59,523 nucleotides of DNA from Zygnema cylindricum (Eukaryota > Streptophyta > Zygnematophyceae > Zygnematales > Zygnemataceae): assembly GCA_037447655.1 (NCBI GenBank), contig JBBHKE010003205.1, forward strand, positions 64,001 through 123,523, written 5' to 3'. The notes beneath the pieces are model-generated. The model was given only the letters and a program-made list of their open reading frames with translations, was not told the DNA's origin and did no database searches. Positions within the stretch are counted from its first letter, which is position 1, and every line of letters starts with the position of its first letter. This document shows positions 1 to 12,598 of the stretch, in pieces. Made by a program: the position numbers and the translations under genes.

Positions 1-1280
1 GTCAAGGGTTGAGGAGGTAGGAAGGGGAGGGCAGGGAGAAGCGGCGAGAGAGAAAGGGGAGGGGGAGGAGGGAGAGAGGGGAAGGGAGGGGAGCGTACAC
101 GACCAGGAGGCGCATCTCCCTCTCTCGTCGCTTCACTTTCCGGATGATGGATAGGAGTCCCATGGGGAGGGGGGGGGAGGAGAGAGAGAGAGTGACGGGC
201 GGAGAGAGGAGGAGTCGCCACGTTGGCCCAAGATTTGAACGTACGCGGAGGTTCGTTGGTTCGAATACGGTACGGTGCTCAGTGGCACGTTTTAGGCGGG
301 TCGGCGCCAATCGACAAATCGTTCCGTACGGATTCATTCGGTGCGAACGGCGACCGAAGTCGCCTCTGGAAGGTGCTACGGTACGGAACATCCATTCCGT
401 ACGATAAATCGACGACAAAAAAGGTACAGTACGCACTAAAATGGGAATGCCGTCGATCAGTTCGATCTGCGGTTGAAAGGCGATCCTGTTCGCTTCAATC
501 TGCTTTCTGAGAATTCAAAATTGTAAATCGACTGTACGGAAGCAATGATTAGAAGTACACCGTGATCGCCATTAGTGTTGATGCTTTTTTTTTCGCCGCC
601 GAAACATGGCTTCCACGTGCACGATTTTCGGATTGTCAAACCCGACGGTTGCGATTGGATTCTCACCGTCCGATCGGTGATTTCCAATCAGAAATCTGAC
701 GTGTGCACGGAGAAAAAATGTTCAAGTGGCGAAAAAAAACATTAACACTGATGGCGATAAAACTCTCTTGCACTGAACAACCAGCCTCAGTTCTGTATTA
801 CGGGACAGGTCATAGGACTAGACAAACGGGCAAAGTTAATTTGTTCGTACAGGTTTCGTTTATACGAAACAGGCGCACGACATGAAGTATAAAACACGAT
901 TCGAACTTTATTCGTTATCGTTTTCCACGTACATTTTAAACATAGGCATATGTACTGTACAGTACTGTACTTTGTACCGCCCTGGACTTCCTCGCCAAGT
1001 CGCTGGAAAAAACACAACATAGAAAGGTAAGGGACTACTGTGATCGTCCGATAAAAACAACTGCATCGGACGGCAGAAAACGGATGTATTTCAATTCTCA
1101 GCCTTCAATATTAACCTATGACATACCAGAAATTAGGACAGCCAGACCCGAATTTTCGAACCCAATAAACGTACAAAGAGGCACGTGCCTACCGACAAAG
1201 TGCGCGGCTTTCTGAAAATTTCAAACTGAAAACTAAAACCAAAATTTTCATTTCTAGCGCCTTTTGAGTCGCCTTCCAGA
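1..1280. other. Intergenic upstream of histone H3; GA-rich tract then GTAC-rich DNA
   Basis: Bases 1-210 are a low-complexity G/A-rich stretch that creates a spurious minus-strand reading frame. From about 230 onward the tetramer GTAC recurs far more often than one per 256 bases, in contexts such as CCGTACGG, GGTACGG and a GTACTGTACAGTAC palindrome at 952-965. No gene is recognised. It probably includes the distal promoter of the H3 gene. Confidence 0.6.
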
Positions 1281-1282
1281 AG

Positions 1283-2386
<1,104 letters not shown>

Positions 2387-2841
2387 AAAAGTTTTTGAAC
2401 CCTTATTAGAATCAGATGAAAGCAGAGCAGCAGTAGGAGGAGAGGAGTGAAGCAGTTGTTGCTCCATAATGGACTTGTAAATATTGATAGAAGTAAAGCT
2501 GAACTTTCCTACTGTTGTATGGAGCAGAATTTGTAAATATGTAAACGCTATTTGTGACCTTGTGGTGTTTCTGTATGGACGACATTGAAAAATCATGATA
2601 TTCCATTAAGCTTTGTTTGGCTATGAATTGTTTTGCCATTGTTTTTGGTCACTTTTTTTTGTTTGATTTGGTTGTGGAGTTTTAAAATGCCGAAATTGGG
2701 GCAGGCCGATTGTCTGTGCATCAGGAAAGAGTTACCAATGACTACACTTTGTGTTTCACTATGCTGTTTCAATTTGCTCCATTTCGCGTCCCTTGTGTAA
2801 GAAAGGTTCGGATAAAGTAGCTGCACTGGAGGTCCTGCTAG

Positions 2842-3013
2842 CTGCGCTCTTGGGATATCTTTGTAGGCTTTGCTGAATTGCAAAATTGAGCTTTAAATGC
2901 TGAAATGACTTCTTATACAATCAGAGTCTGCGCTCTTGGGTCATCTTTGTAGGCTTTGCTGAATTGCAAAATTGGGCTTAAAATGCCGAAATGACTTCTT
3001 ATACAATCAGAGT
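2842..3013. repeat. Tandem duplication, 86 bp x 2
   Basis: Bases 2842-2927 (starting CTGCGCTCTTGGG and ending TACAATCAGAGT) are repeated at 2928-3013 with about seven substitutions. It lies about 450 bases downstream of the H3 stop codon, in non-coding DNA. It looks like a simple slippage or unequal-exchange duplication. Confidence 0.9.
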
Positions 3014-4201
3014 GTCAGTTAATTCTCCTGAAAAAGTTGTTGCGGCTCTTAGACGTGAAGACCCTTTGAAACAACAATTTCCTCAATCTCATCCGTTCCT
3101 GGTAGACTGCAAGCCATGCTGCTTAAAGACCTTTGTTGCCCACTGCAATATGAATGTGCGGAAGTTACTGTTGACTGGCAATTGTAAGTTACGCAGTAGA
3201 TTCTAATCTTAGTAGAAATGGAAAGGAAGTTTAGAACCGCCTGCATCTATATGAATTCGGGGAACTGCAAAGATGTAAGAAAGGCTGAAGGTTAGTTCTC
3301 TCGTGGGGATTTTGGAAGATACGGGACTGACGCGAGGCTTCAAAAGTTTACAGGTATGTTACGGAGTACAAAATTGAGCGATTCAGTCTTGCCTCCTGGT
3401 GTACAAATATAGAACAACACAAAATAGGGCGCTAGGAATTTTTGGGCTAATTAGTAAAACGAATGTGTGGAGCTGCTGCTCGTGACTCTGTTGAGACTTT
3501 GGAAGTTAGAAAGCTTGAAACGTCAGTTCGAATGCGCGAAAACGAATGGGAAAGCTATATTCTATTTTACATTGTTACCTTGCTATGCGCGTACTATACT
3601 TTAAAATACCGTATACATACGCGTACAATAAGTCGGCATAGTAAAACGCCACAGGATCTAGTGTTTTCACTTGTGCTGGTGGTTATGGGTGCGGCTGCAA
3701 ATCTATGAAGTTGATTCTGAGACACCCCCCACGTGTGCATGTTTAGCTTCCGGGCGAGCCTCGGGACGAACCAGAAAGCTCAGCTCCAGCTTTTGCATGC
3801 GCTCGCCGTTATCGGCCTTTTCCTGCAGGCAGCTCCGGCATGGAGAAATATTGCATGTTTCCACCTTGGATTCCAACATATGCCTGCTACTTGAGACAAG
3901 AACAAGGGAAAAAAAGGAAAAAACAGGAATGGCACAAGATTTTGGATATATACAAAATGGTCAATCCAACGGCTGTACATTTACGTAGTTCGTTAAATAA
4001 ATGGAGAACTCTACCAACACGATTGACTGTGAAAGTTAAATATATTAGCACAGTTTTTTCCAGCAACATTCAAAGTTTTCCCAATGTTCTTTCTGCAATC
4101 ACTTTTCTAGCTCTCATTAGCTTTCTGTAGTTGCGTTTGAAAACCCTGTCACGGACCAAACGACGAGAGCCCTTTTTGTTTGTGAAGCAAATAGTAATAA
4201 C
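3014..4201. other. Intergenic; probable promoter of the NBR1-like gene
   Basis: No reading frame here resembles a known protein. In particular I found no PB1 or ZZ coding exon that could be spliced onto the NBR1-like gene that begins at 4202. The frame stays open for a few codons upstream of that ATG, so a further 5' exon cannot be excluded. Confidence 0.5.
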
Positions 4202-7200
4202 ATGGCGTGTGCTGGAATTGTTCATGAATATGCAAAGGCTGCAAAACTTTACGGAAAGCTGAATGCAACAGTAGAAGAAGAAACAGTGGAAGATGGCTCG
4301 AAATTTGCTCCGAATACAAATTTTTGTAAAACCTGGAAATTACGAAACAATAGTCGATCTCCATGGCCAAGAGGAACTCGTCTGAAGCATGTTGGTGGAA
4401 ATAGACTGAACGGACCTCTTTCCGTAAATGTCCCTGTAAGTATTGAATCCAGCCTAGTCAAAATAAATGACTTGCACAACTTCTGGATGATTTCATAAAC
4501 TGCAAGGTTGCTAATTTCTGTCACTAACTTGGCTTCATTTGCTCTTTGACTCTTTTTTAAGGAATACCCTGATACGCGACAGTTATTCAGAGTATTATGC
4601 TTATAAAGAAACTGTTTCTTTCTGTGGTACAGGTATCAGAAAATGGGCTCCAGCCAGGAAAAATAGTGGAAGTTGTGGTGGATCTGATTTCACCTCCGTC
4701 CATCAATCGCTATACGAGCCATTGGAACCTTATGGATCCAGCTGGAAATTTGTTTGGTCCTAGGATATGGATAATGATTCAGGTGAGTCTTTTTATAAGA
4801 ACAAAGTTTAATCAATTAGTCAATTTTGAGGCGATAGTTTTGTCCTAGATTACTGAATTCGCTCATAAATGCCAGGAAAACCACTGTCGTAATTGATTTT
4901 CTGTTGTGTTTTTTTATTGATGCTTTATGACCTGTTTGGTGATTTTATAGGAAGATGAACCGCTTTTTATTGTAGTATAAATTTTAAGCTTAACAGCTGG
5001 AAATTTTGCTCACTAGTTCAGACCAGCTGATATTTTTCAGACAAGTGTTACAACAGTTTTGATTCTCTAAACTGTCATTGTTGCTTTATTGGACCAAGAA
5101 TACCAATCTGGCATGTTTTAATTAGCGATTTAAATAGTAGAATGGTCTTTTGTCCTTTTATTTTGTCCTTTTCTTGTGCCATTCCATGCAGGTTGTTCCA
5201 TCTGAATTCGCCGAATCATTCAAATCGGTCAAACAGGTCGCAGAAGAAAACGGAAACGTTTCTCTTGACAATTCTACGACAATAGGAAAAAAGGCTCATC
5301 CTATATCAGAAAAAGGTTCAAATGAAAAGAAACCGATTGTGGACGATGATACTCATACTTTTTCTGCAATGCCAGATATTTCTGCAAACTTGGTATGTTG
5401 TTGCAACATTTATGTATTTTTATGGTTTAAATAATTCCAAAGACCTTTCTATAAGAAGTCACCTGTGTAGTTAATGATCTTTACCTCTGTTTTACTGCTG
5501 TTTACAGTAAGATTTGTACATTGATTTCACTGTTATGACCTCAATTTGATTCTTCCATTCTACTGTTTTTTTCCTTTAAGCAGGACAATCATCGACCTTC
5601 TTTTTCATGTGAATTGAACACCGACTCGCAGTCAACTGAAAACCAAGTTCTACATGGAGAACCTTCTTCGAAAGAGGGGCTAGATTCTGAACTAGTACAG
5701 GATGTGACGCTACTTAAGGGTGCTCAGGTCTGTCCGGGAGAAAAAGTCAAAAAAACTTGGCTTGTTCGCAATAATGGAGCCGTTCCATGGCCTCCGTTTT
5801 GTCGTCTTGTTTGTGTCGGTGGAAACATTCTTCCGAAAAATGACTTTGTCAGCGTGTCAAATGTGAGTTTTTCATTTTCCTTTTCTTTTTGAAGTTTCAA
5901 TGACTCTTTTGGAAGTTGTTTCACTGTTTTTTCAACAATGTTTCGATGTATGAATTCGTCAAGAAGCAATCTGCTCATGGAGTGTAAACTATTTATCCTG
6001 CAATTACGAACAACAAGAAAGAAAACTGGAATTTAATGTATGAAATGTCTGGAGCATTCTTAACCATTGCAATCCTTTGGATAGAAAGGGATCGAAGGTT
6101 TTAGTTTTAGTTTTTGTGGAAATATACCTCTTATCTTTGAAAACATTGGAAACTGAAGTTCCTTCCAGAATTTGGAGTCAGTTTTTTTGACTGTTTCCGT
6201 TGCTCAAACTGAATTGATTGTATAATTTTGATAAATTTTAAAGATTTCTTGAAAGATAATTTCCTCACGTCTGGTATGGAATTTCAGATTCCTGAAAATG
6301 GTTTGTCAGCAAACCAAGAAATTGAGATTTCTGTGGACCTTTTGGCGCCCGAAAAAGGAGGATACTTGGTGAGCCAATGGCGTCTCATGCCCCCTAGAGG
6401 TCGGAAATTTGGCGCGACACTAACTTCCGAAATAAAGGTATTTCTTTACTTGTCATCTGCTTTAATTGAAACGTATTTTGTTTCAGTCTCATTATGTTTC
6501 AGTTACAAAACAGTCTGCATTAGTCTCGGAAAATAATAGACGAAGATAGAAAAACCAAGATCATTGCATCTTCAAAAAAGTATATGTAAACCACATTGAG
6601 GTTAAAAAATTAACTTTTGTTTCATTGGTCTAGGTTTATTTACGGTCAGTTGTTGAAAACACTTCTAATGGTATTAATGAGTGCAGTCGTTTTTTTTTCT
6701 CCAACTTGAATGATGCTGCGACCTATCCCCTCTCTCTTCGCTTCTAGTTTTCGTTCGTTTTTTTATATTTTCTTTCTTCTAATTTCTATTTTTAAGGCAG
6801 GTGGTTTCTGACAAGGTAAAGTCTGTCCCACAAAATCAGTTAAGAGACAATGTGGATTCTGGAAAGGACTTAATATTACATGTGGATAATCCCCAATTGA
6901 TGTGCCAAAAAGGGGTAGAACAAGAAAAAGAAAAGGATGAAATTGGTGATTGGTTGAAAACATTAACAGACAAGGAAGAAAGCGTAGATGGTATTAATGT
7001 AGGCGATACCAAAGTTTCGAAGTCTTTCAAAAATGAAGGTTCAAATCCAGCCCAAGATTCTACAGAAGAGGACTTGCAACCAGATGAACTCTCAGAATTG
7101 AAAGGAAATGAAACGGATGAGTTTTATTTTGTCGAGTCTCCCGTTGGTTCATGTATACTGTTGAAACCAGAATGCGAAATTAAAAATTACGTGGGAGAGA

Positions 7201-8246
7201 CAGCCCATGAAGAAAGGAGTTTATTCGAGGACGCAGTTTATGTCGACTCCAAAAGCGCAGATGTCGGAGATTGTCAGGAAGTACAAATGGACAATTTCCG
7301 TCCGAGACAAGATTTTGATGAGAAACAGTCTGAAGACGGGCTTTTGAAAATGGTACGGCAGGCAATTGTTTCAAAAACTGAGCATTTTAGTTTTAAACAT
7401 TGAATAATTGACGAAGTTTATTTGTTTTTTATTGTTTGAACTTTGACTGGTAGTCGACCTCTGATTGATTTTGTGAAAATGAAGGGTGATGTGTTGCAGA
7501 ATAGCATCACAGTATTGGATACATTCGGGGACGAGAAGGATCGCGGTTTCTCAAAAAAAAATGACGATATTCTGGAAAGTGCTAAAATCAAACCTACAGA
7601 AACAGATAAAGATGATGATGATGATGATGGTACAGTCCTCCTCGAAATGGTGAAGTCAACGGAACAAAGTGTTACAGAGTTGTTTCCACGGCAGTCTTCT
7701 TCTTCAAGCTTTTTAGATGGGTTTCATATAATTGATGGAAACACGATATCCAGTGACTCCAGTGACTTATCCCAGAGTGATCGTATGTCTGTAAAGGAAC
7801 ATTCTCGACAAAAAAAGTCTCCTTTTGAAGAAGCACTTTATATGGAATCCAAGAGCGACGCCTTATCAGTAAATGGCAAGAAAGGATCAAAAAGTAACAT
7901 TACAGGGATTCCGGATGCCAAAGAACTTGAAAAGGAATCCCTACGCCATCTCCTAGAGATGGTGAGTGGCCAAAGTCTCCTTTTATCGATGTACGATGGG
8001 TTGCAAAATGGATATTTTGTTAATAATTTTTTGTAGAAATTTCATAGCAAATTTCAAAAATTGATGTTGGGCATTTGATGTTGAAATATGGAAATTCACT
8101 GTGGAGTTGTTTGTTGTGTGTAGGATTTTAAAGACAAAGAACTGAATCACAAAATCTTGTTGAACAACAAGGGCAGCATCAAGGACTCGGTGAGGGATCT
8201 TGTTAGTCTAGAAAGAAAGAAGAAGAAAGACCAAAGAATAGACTAG
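4202..8246 (+). CDS. NBR1-like protein with two tandem FW domains and a diverged UBA
   Basis: Eight exons join in phase 0: 4202-4435, 4633-4782, 5192-5392, 5584-5862, 6288-6437, 6801-7352, 7500-7961, 8124-8246 (about 716 aa). FW domains (NBR1 four-tryptophan fold) lie at about 20-128 (Trp45, 55, 109, 124) and 235-338 (Trp254, 264, 319; the fourth Trp position is Thr334). Each FW is built from two exons with an intron at the same place. Exons 6 and 7 encode acidic, mutually similar segments with motifs FYFV (446-449) and FHII (597-600), followed by SLFEDAVYVDSKS and SPFEEALYMESKS. Residues of about 664-712 align with the last UBA of NBR1 at 14484-20714, with the intron at the same spot, but the MGF loop is MDF and the Atg8-binding Trp is missing. 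No PB1 or ZZ was found. FW domains recruit cargo in autophagy receptors, so a role as a cargo adaptor is inferred. The start codon is tentative. Confidence 0.85.
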
Positions 8247-9086
8247 AAGTGAGAATAGACTATCTTGTAGTGTTCTTGTAGTGCATTGCGACACTTTGCT
8301 TACAAGAAGATTATCCTGAGTGGAATCCCGTTGATATGTGAAATTTCAGGACATCTTATGAAGAAAAAAAGGAAAATTGCGTACAAGTTGTGTTCATGCT
8401 GGTCGATTCAAATGAAGAACTCATCCAAGAGATAGTGCAGAAATCTTGCCCTGCCTGCAGCTTTGATGAGCTTCAACAATACTTAGCATATCCTCCTGTG
8501 TGCTAATTTGCCTAATACCAAATTTAATGTTGCAATGCCTTCTGTTGCAAACAATAGTTCTGAACATCTTCATCCAAACTAGACATGACCAAAGCAGGCA
8601 AACAACTTCTCATAGTACACGAATTGCAACTTGCTTTAGAAAGGACAGGTACACATTAATGTGTCCTTCTATCACAAACACATGGTTTGAATGGTAAACA
8701 TGAAGAGAGGCCGCAATATTGTTAAGCCTTTTGCTTTAGGGAATAGAAATATAAATTTTAAAAAGCACGATGGGAGCTAGTTCCGATGAATTTTCTGAAA
8801 ACAAGTGACAACTTAAACAAAAACAGTTTACTGCTTTGCTTAAAAAACTCCAAAACTGTTTACCTGATATCTCCAACTACTATTAGGTGACCATTTGGGC
8901 ATTATTGCACCTAAAAGAACTCGGAACCAAAAACTAAAACCCGCCTTAACTGCCGCCTCATTCAAATATTTCCTGTGAAACTGTTCAACGAGGAAGAAAA
9001 AAAAGGAGAGACAAAACAATGATTTGACAAAACAATTATTATAAAATTAATGTTGTTCCTAAATCAATTAAATTGGTGAAATCTAA
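8247..9086. other. Convergent intergenic region
   Basis: This lies between the 3' ends of the NBR1-like gene and the inverted DUF218 gene. It should contain both 3' UTRs. No further open frame, RNA gene or repeat was recognised. Confidence 0.6.
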
Positions 9087-9650
9087 TTACCTCCAAGGGA
9101 GCGATCCCTCATATAACCTCCTCCCACAATACTCGAAAAGTGGTCGAATCTCCGGACATCCTTGAGGATAAGGTAATGCACGTGCGAAAGGATCGCGTTT
9201 TTGTCTTTTCTCATGAAGGGAGCCTGTACAGCCGTACGGATCCTGTTCAAACTGTTCCCTTGTTCTAGCTTCACCCTCTTCTGCCTTTTTTTGGACAGAG
9301 GGAACGCCAGGTGTACCAACGAAAAAGAATCGATTTTTTGGAAAACCTAATGCCGATCGATGGAGTTCCGCAAATCTACGCTCTTTAAAGTCGTAGCTCA
9401 CAACCTGCCACATCAGCACCACATAACCTGCCAGGTCAGCTGCCATTTTATCAGGAAGGTCAAAACCAACATTGCCACATCAGCACCAAATCAGCCGCCA
9501 GCTCAGCAGCGATATTGACGCTGACATGAGCACCACCCCTGTGATGATGTCAGCCGAATCTCAGCCACCACGTCGGCTTTCTACTTGAATTTGCGAAATC
9601 CTGAACAGCTAAAATCCCCTACCTCCTCCCCTGCCCCTTTCCCTGCAAGC

Positions 9651-9691
<41 letters not shown>

Positions 9692-12182
9692 TCTTCCCCT
9701 ACCTGAAACTAATATTGCTTCCACAATGGCTTTGTTCAATTTGATATCACAAAACCAGAAAACCACAAAAGAATAATACAAAAAAAATGATTTTTTTTGA
9801 AAACCTCGTACAAGTTTTACTTGAGCCTAAAATTCCAAACTCCAATACCCATATTTCAAAAATAGAGGAAAGCAAAGATGCAAAAATCTAACTTTCCTAC
9901 AATTACTATTATTTACTCCACACCACACCATTATTAGAGTGGACATCGACACTATTCATTCGTCTTACAACAATGCAAGTCCATTATTAGAGTGGACATC
10001 GACACTATTCATTCGTCTTACAACAATGCAAGTCCAAACAATTCATGTTTTGAGATCCACTAGGGTCCACATTTATTAACATTTTCACACACAAAATACA
10101 TACTTTCTTCGTCTCGTCCCAAAAACCATTTATTATAAACTTGGTTCAAATATACCGTTTCAAACATAACGTCACCAATAGTGTTTCAAAAACAACGTTT
10201 CAAAATAACCTTGTAAAACCAATAAAATGGAAAGTTCACTTACTGTAATATTGCTCGGATACACGCCTGTAAGCTCTCGAAATCGACAAATACTAAACAA
10301 AACATTCTCAAAACTGTCACGAGCATTCTCTTCTGTGAGAGCTCTCGCCATCACTTCCGGATGATCTGTTGGACCCACGTGTCACCTCCAGAGCTCTTTT
10401 ACAACACGCAAGATATGTAAAAAATAGAGGTAACTTGAAGTATGCAAGCTATGGAAATTATGTAGAACATATATGTAAAATATGTAGAACATGGAAAAAT
10501 ATAGTGGTTAAATGTAGTATGTAAGATATAGAAATATCAAAAGGAAGAAATGAGGTGAGGAAAGGAAAGTGAAATTTGAAATTTTGTATCGCTTAAGGAG
10601 CAAGGAAAAGGAGGCGGGGTTTTAAAAAAAACTAAATATAGAGAATGGACGAACTGATGTGAACTGACGTAGTTTTGTTCCTTGTTTGTAAAGTGGTCAG
10701 AATATTTGTGTGCCTGGGCGGCGCTTATTCAGCGGGAAAGTAGAAGGGGCAAATATTATCCTAGAGGCTTTACATAGGCTGCTCATTCTGTGGGTCAATG
10801 GAGACCACAGAATTTCAATATCCAAAAGATCACGCATCCTCGAAATTGTGAAAAAATGACATGAAAAATAGTCTACATATCTTAAACAAACAAAAAGGCC
10901 CTTAAAACTCCCAAAAAACTTTGTAACCCAACAGATATATTCACTTAAACATCCGGGATAAAAACCAATCTAAAAAAAAGTGAAAGGTTTCTCTTCATCT
11001 CTCCAAGACTCTAATTTTTGAGGCAATTTTGAGATTTTTATAGTAGTGGTGTGATAGGAAGTTTTGTAAAATTAAGTCACCAGAAGATAATAAACGGAAT
11101 ACTACGACGGAAACAAAGAAACATCGACAGATTTTTTTCAAAAAAACTTGCAATGTGATGTGGGAGAAGGAGAGGGGAAGGAGAGAGAGAGGAAAAAGGA
11201 AAAATCTACAAAACTGTTGCCAAGAGATGTTTATGAAAATTGGCAAAATGGGGGACAACTCATAACCAACAAAAAATGCTCCATCCCTCTCCTTCTCAAT
11301 TTCCTCCTTATACCACAAACTGCCAAAATTTAAAACAAAGTTAAAGAAAAGGGGGGGAAGAAGGGGAAAAACAAAGAAACCAAACTCCCACAAGAAAATC
11401 CCTCTTCAAGCCACATTCTCCCAGTCAAAAACCTCCACCACACCAAAAATTCTTCACCCAACCACCCTCTGCCACGCATCACAACCCTCCCCTGCTAACA
11501 CAAAACCTAAAAATCCCATTTCCCCACAAAAACCCTAAAAAAGACTTCCCCAAAACTTACCAAACCACGTGGCTTTCTCCGCCTCGTGCCAATAGCTCTG
11601 CCCTTCGGTACGAGGACCTGCCGCTCGTCTCGTTTGTCCTCCACTGAAAAGGAGGAGAGCCGTACTGTCAGTGGCAGCCAGCTGGACGCCTGTACGGATA
11701 TGAGTCAAAAAAGTACCGGCCTGTCCTGCCACTCTTTGGTACGGTTCCAGCCACCAGGAATCTTCCAAATCAGATTTCTTACAGGAGGCGCTCGTGTAGA
11801 CGGAGTGGCCGGCGACAAGTACAAGGTTTCGGAGGCCACTGTACGGAAAAGAGGGGGGAGAGGAAGACGAGAGGTAAGGGAAAGAAGAATTGCGAGAAGG
11901 TTGAGTGAAGGCGGGGGAGCGAAAGAGAGTGAAGTAGAGGAGAGAGAAGAGGAAGAGGAAAAAGAGAGCGAGAGGAAGAGGAGAGGAATGGAGACGGTGG
12001 TAGGAGAAATAGGGCGCCATAGTTCGAGAGAGAGGGAGACGGCTGAAGAGAGAGGAAGGGCTTCGGCGAAAGAGACGACGAGAGCTTCGGGAGGTGGAGA
12101 GAGGGTAGTCAAGGTCTATGGCGAAGGAAGGGAGGAGAGGGAGAGAGGGATCAGAGCGAGAAGCGCTCGGGGAGAAGCGCAT
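9087..12182 (-). CDS. DUF218-domain single-pass membrane protein
   Basis: Minus-strand gene in three exons: 12182-11561, 10365-10244, 9404-9087, giving 353 aa. All junctions are GT-AG; intron 1 is phase 1 and intron 2 is phase 0. After a basic, Ser-rich N-terminus comes one hydrophobic segment at about 69-87 ([19 protein letters not shown]). The catalytic-like domain follows with [11 protein letters not shown] (119-129), EPYQ (146-149), [10 protein letters not shown] (176-185), EGQSY, then [31 protein letters not shown] and a C-terminal GSLPWR. These are the conserved blocks of eukaryotic DUF218 proteins, distantly related to bacterial YdcF/SanA. The biochemical activity is unknown to me. A second Met at residue 55, just before the membrane segment, is an alternative start. 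The last exon could use a GT donor overlapping the stop, so the extreme C-terminus is less certain. Confidence 0.88.
9653..9688. repeat. TC dinucleotide microsatellite
   Basis: About 36 bases are nearly pure (TC)n, followed by C/T-rich DNA. It lies inside intron 2 of the DUF218 gene (intron 10243-9405 on the minus strand). Confidence 0.9.
9929..10034. repeat. Perfect tandem duplication, 53 bp x 2
   Basis: The 53-base unit 9929-9981 (starting CATTATTAGAGTGG) is repeated without any change at 9982-10034, inside intron 2 of the DUF218 gene. Perfect identity suggests a recent event. Confidence 0.95.
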
Positions 12183-12192
12183 GACGAGTGGT

Positions 12193-12223
12193 GCCACGTG
12201 GCAGCCACATTTGGGGACACGTG
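12193..12223. promoter_or_regulatory. Two G-boxes (CACGTG) immediately upstream of the DUF218 gene
   Basis: CACGTG cores occur at 12195-12200, inside the palindrome GCCACGTGGC (12193-12202), and at 12218-12223. They lie 11-41 bases upstream of the minus-strand ATG at 12182. G-boxes bind plant bZIP and bHLH factors. A regulatory role is inferred; they may lie in the 5' UTR rather than the promoter. Confidence 0.5.
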
Positions 12224-12598
12224 GCGAGGGAGAAGGGATGTGAGATGCGCATGGGTTAGTATGGGTGTGATGGGAGAGGGTGTGACATAAGTCACAAAAT
12301 ATGTTGTGAGGCCACGGCAGTTGAAAGAGGACAAAATCGGAAACGTACCTCGCCGGATTTTTGACGTGTCTAAATTTTATTTGATGGAAAGACGCACTGC
12401 GTGACGTTTCAGATTTCAGTTGCGTACCACAGGGAAAGTGTCCATGGGAACATATTTCAATGTGCTACGCTGTCGGGACACTAAAAGTTCAGCGTCTCCA
12501 AATATGGTACGATATTTATGTTTAATCGCACTTTTAACATTTTCCAAACATATGTTTAAACTCAACAGTGCCCACAGGTTACTGTTTATTTTTCGATC

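Noticed and set aside
2-436. 144-codon minus-strand frame in the first 440 bases
   Set aside because: It is created by G/A-rich low-complexity DNA and reads as Ser/Pro/Leu runs. There is no domain and no splice context.
3463-4130. Several overlapping plus-strand frames upstream of the NBR1-like gene
   Set aside because: None shows PB1, ZZ or other domain features or a suitable phase-0 donor that I could defend. They are left as non-coding.
9653-9688. Repeated units as a possible CRISPR array
   Set aside because: It is a plain dinucleotide microsatellite in a plant intron. No spaced repeats occur anywhere in the window.
12183-12197. Upstream extension of the DUF218 frame to 12197
   Set aside because: The first codon there is GTG, which is not a normal eukaryotic start. 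ATG at 12182 was used.
11586-12290. 234-codon plus-strand frame, Arg/Glu-rich
   Set aside because: It is the antisense shadow of exon 1 of the DUF218 gene, whose minus-strand frame has conserved motifs and proper splice sites.
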